From assembly GCA_963592435.1 (NCBI GenBank), contig CAVAWT010000013.1, positions 1-42,095 of the forward strand: a DNA stretch of 42,095 nt, given 5' to 3'. The notes beneath the pieces were generated by a model. That model was not told where the DNA came from, ran no database searches, and worked only from the letters and a program-made list of their open reading frames with translations. Positions within the stretch are counted from its first letter, which is position 1. Each line of letters starts with the position of its first letter. Shown one piece after another: positions 42,019 to 42,095 of this stretch. Origin of the DNA: Phoenicibacter sp963592435 (GTDB taxonomy: Bacteria; Actinomycetota; Coriobacteriia; Coriobacteriales; Eggerthellaceae). Position numbers and translations under genes: made by a program.

Positions 42019-42029
42019 ATGGCAGCCAT
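42019..42029. repeat. ATGGCTGCCAT core repeat, copy 4 (opposite orientation)
   Basis: ATGGCAGCCAT, the reverse complement of the core at 37.4-37.7 kb, with the same CCCAT flank (ACCCATGGCAGCCATAGG). Confidence 0.85.
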
Positions 42030-42051
42030 AGGCTCGCAGATCAGAGTTGGC

Positions 42052-42062
42052 ATGGCAGCCAT
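42052..42062. repeat. ATGGCTGCCAT core repeat, copy 5 (opposite orientation)
   Basis: ATGGCAGCCAT with the same following AGG as copy 4, 33 bp further on. Confidence 0.85.
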
Positions 42063-42095
42063 AGGATTTTCTCCAATTTTCAGTTTCAAAAAAGT

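Overview
The window comes from an obligately anaerobic, moderately AT-rich bacterium. The anaerobic signs are a selenocysteine-containing Stickland-type reductase component (grdB/grdE) and a four-subunit 2-oxoacid:ferredoxin oxidoreductase. A Ser/Thr kinase / PP2C / FHA / FHA-ABC transporter cluster, a candidate leaderless gene and the style of the toxin-antitoxin genes lean towards Actinomycetota of the Coriobacteriia type. An anaerobic Clostridia lineage cannot be excluded from sequence reading alone. A run of 10 Ns at 5366-5375 shows that this is a draft scaffold.

Layout. (1) 1-7525: a type I restriction-modification operon, hsdM (5' end outside the window), hsdS, hsdR (split by the N gap) and a YgjP-like metallopeptidase, all overlapping by a few bases. 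(2) 7526-9440: a small accessory patch. Two toxin-antitoxin pairs sit among short fragments that look like the ends of a second, decayed type I system (hsdM 3' end, a collapsed hsdS, another hsdS 3' end, possibly an hsdR 5' end). (3) 9443-13283: glyA, alr and folC, then hpf on the opposite strand, then a leaderless-looking gene for a large polytopic membrane protein. (4) 16238-19105: nagB, nagA and serA, amino-sugar catabolism and serine synthesis. (5) 19215-20661: a HipA-like kinase and a small unknown protein. (6) 20774-25037: tRNA-Val(UAC), mtnN and the oxidoreductase operon, closed by two nearly identical 66-bp terminator repeats. (7) 25587-37391: a seven-gene, same-strand signalling and surface island: FHA protein, PP2C phosphatase, membrane Ser/Thr kinase, a membrane protein with nine P-T-x-L-L repeats, a 1512-residue surface protein, a zinc-ribbon/FHA protein, and an FHA-FHA-ABC transporter. 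(8) 37392-42095: a repeat-rich spacer, then on the minus strand grdE, grdB (in-frame UGA read as selenocysteine) and a YkvI-like transporter, preceded by a promoter region with several related palindromic sites.

How the genes fit together. SerA and GlyA can supply serine and glycine, and the Grd component B proteins use glycine or an N-methylated relative as electron acceptor; the oxidoreductase generates reduced ferredoxin from 2-oxoacids. GrdA, GrdC and GrdD, which component B needs, are not in this window. The island at 25.6-37.4 kb is the most interesting part: a kinase, its likely opposing phosphatase, four FHA domains in three proteins, and a tandem array of identical-looking threonine motifs that could be a multivalent phosphothreonine docking scaffold in front of a giant surface protein and a transporter. 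The other notable structure is the operator-like array before grdE and the families of short dispersed repeats at 25 kb, 37.5 kb and 42 kb.
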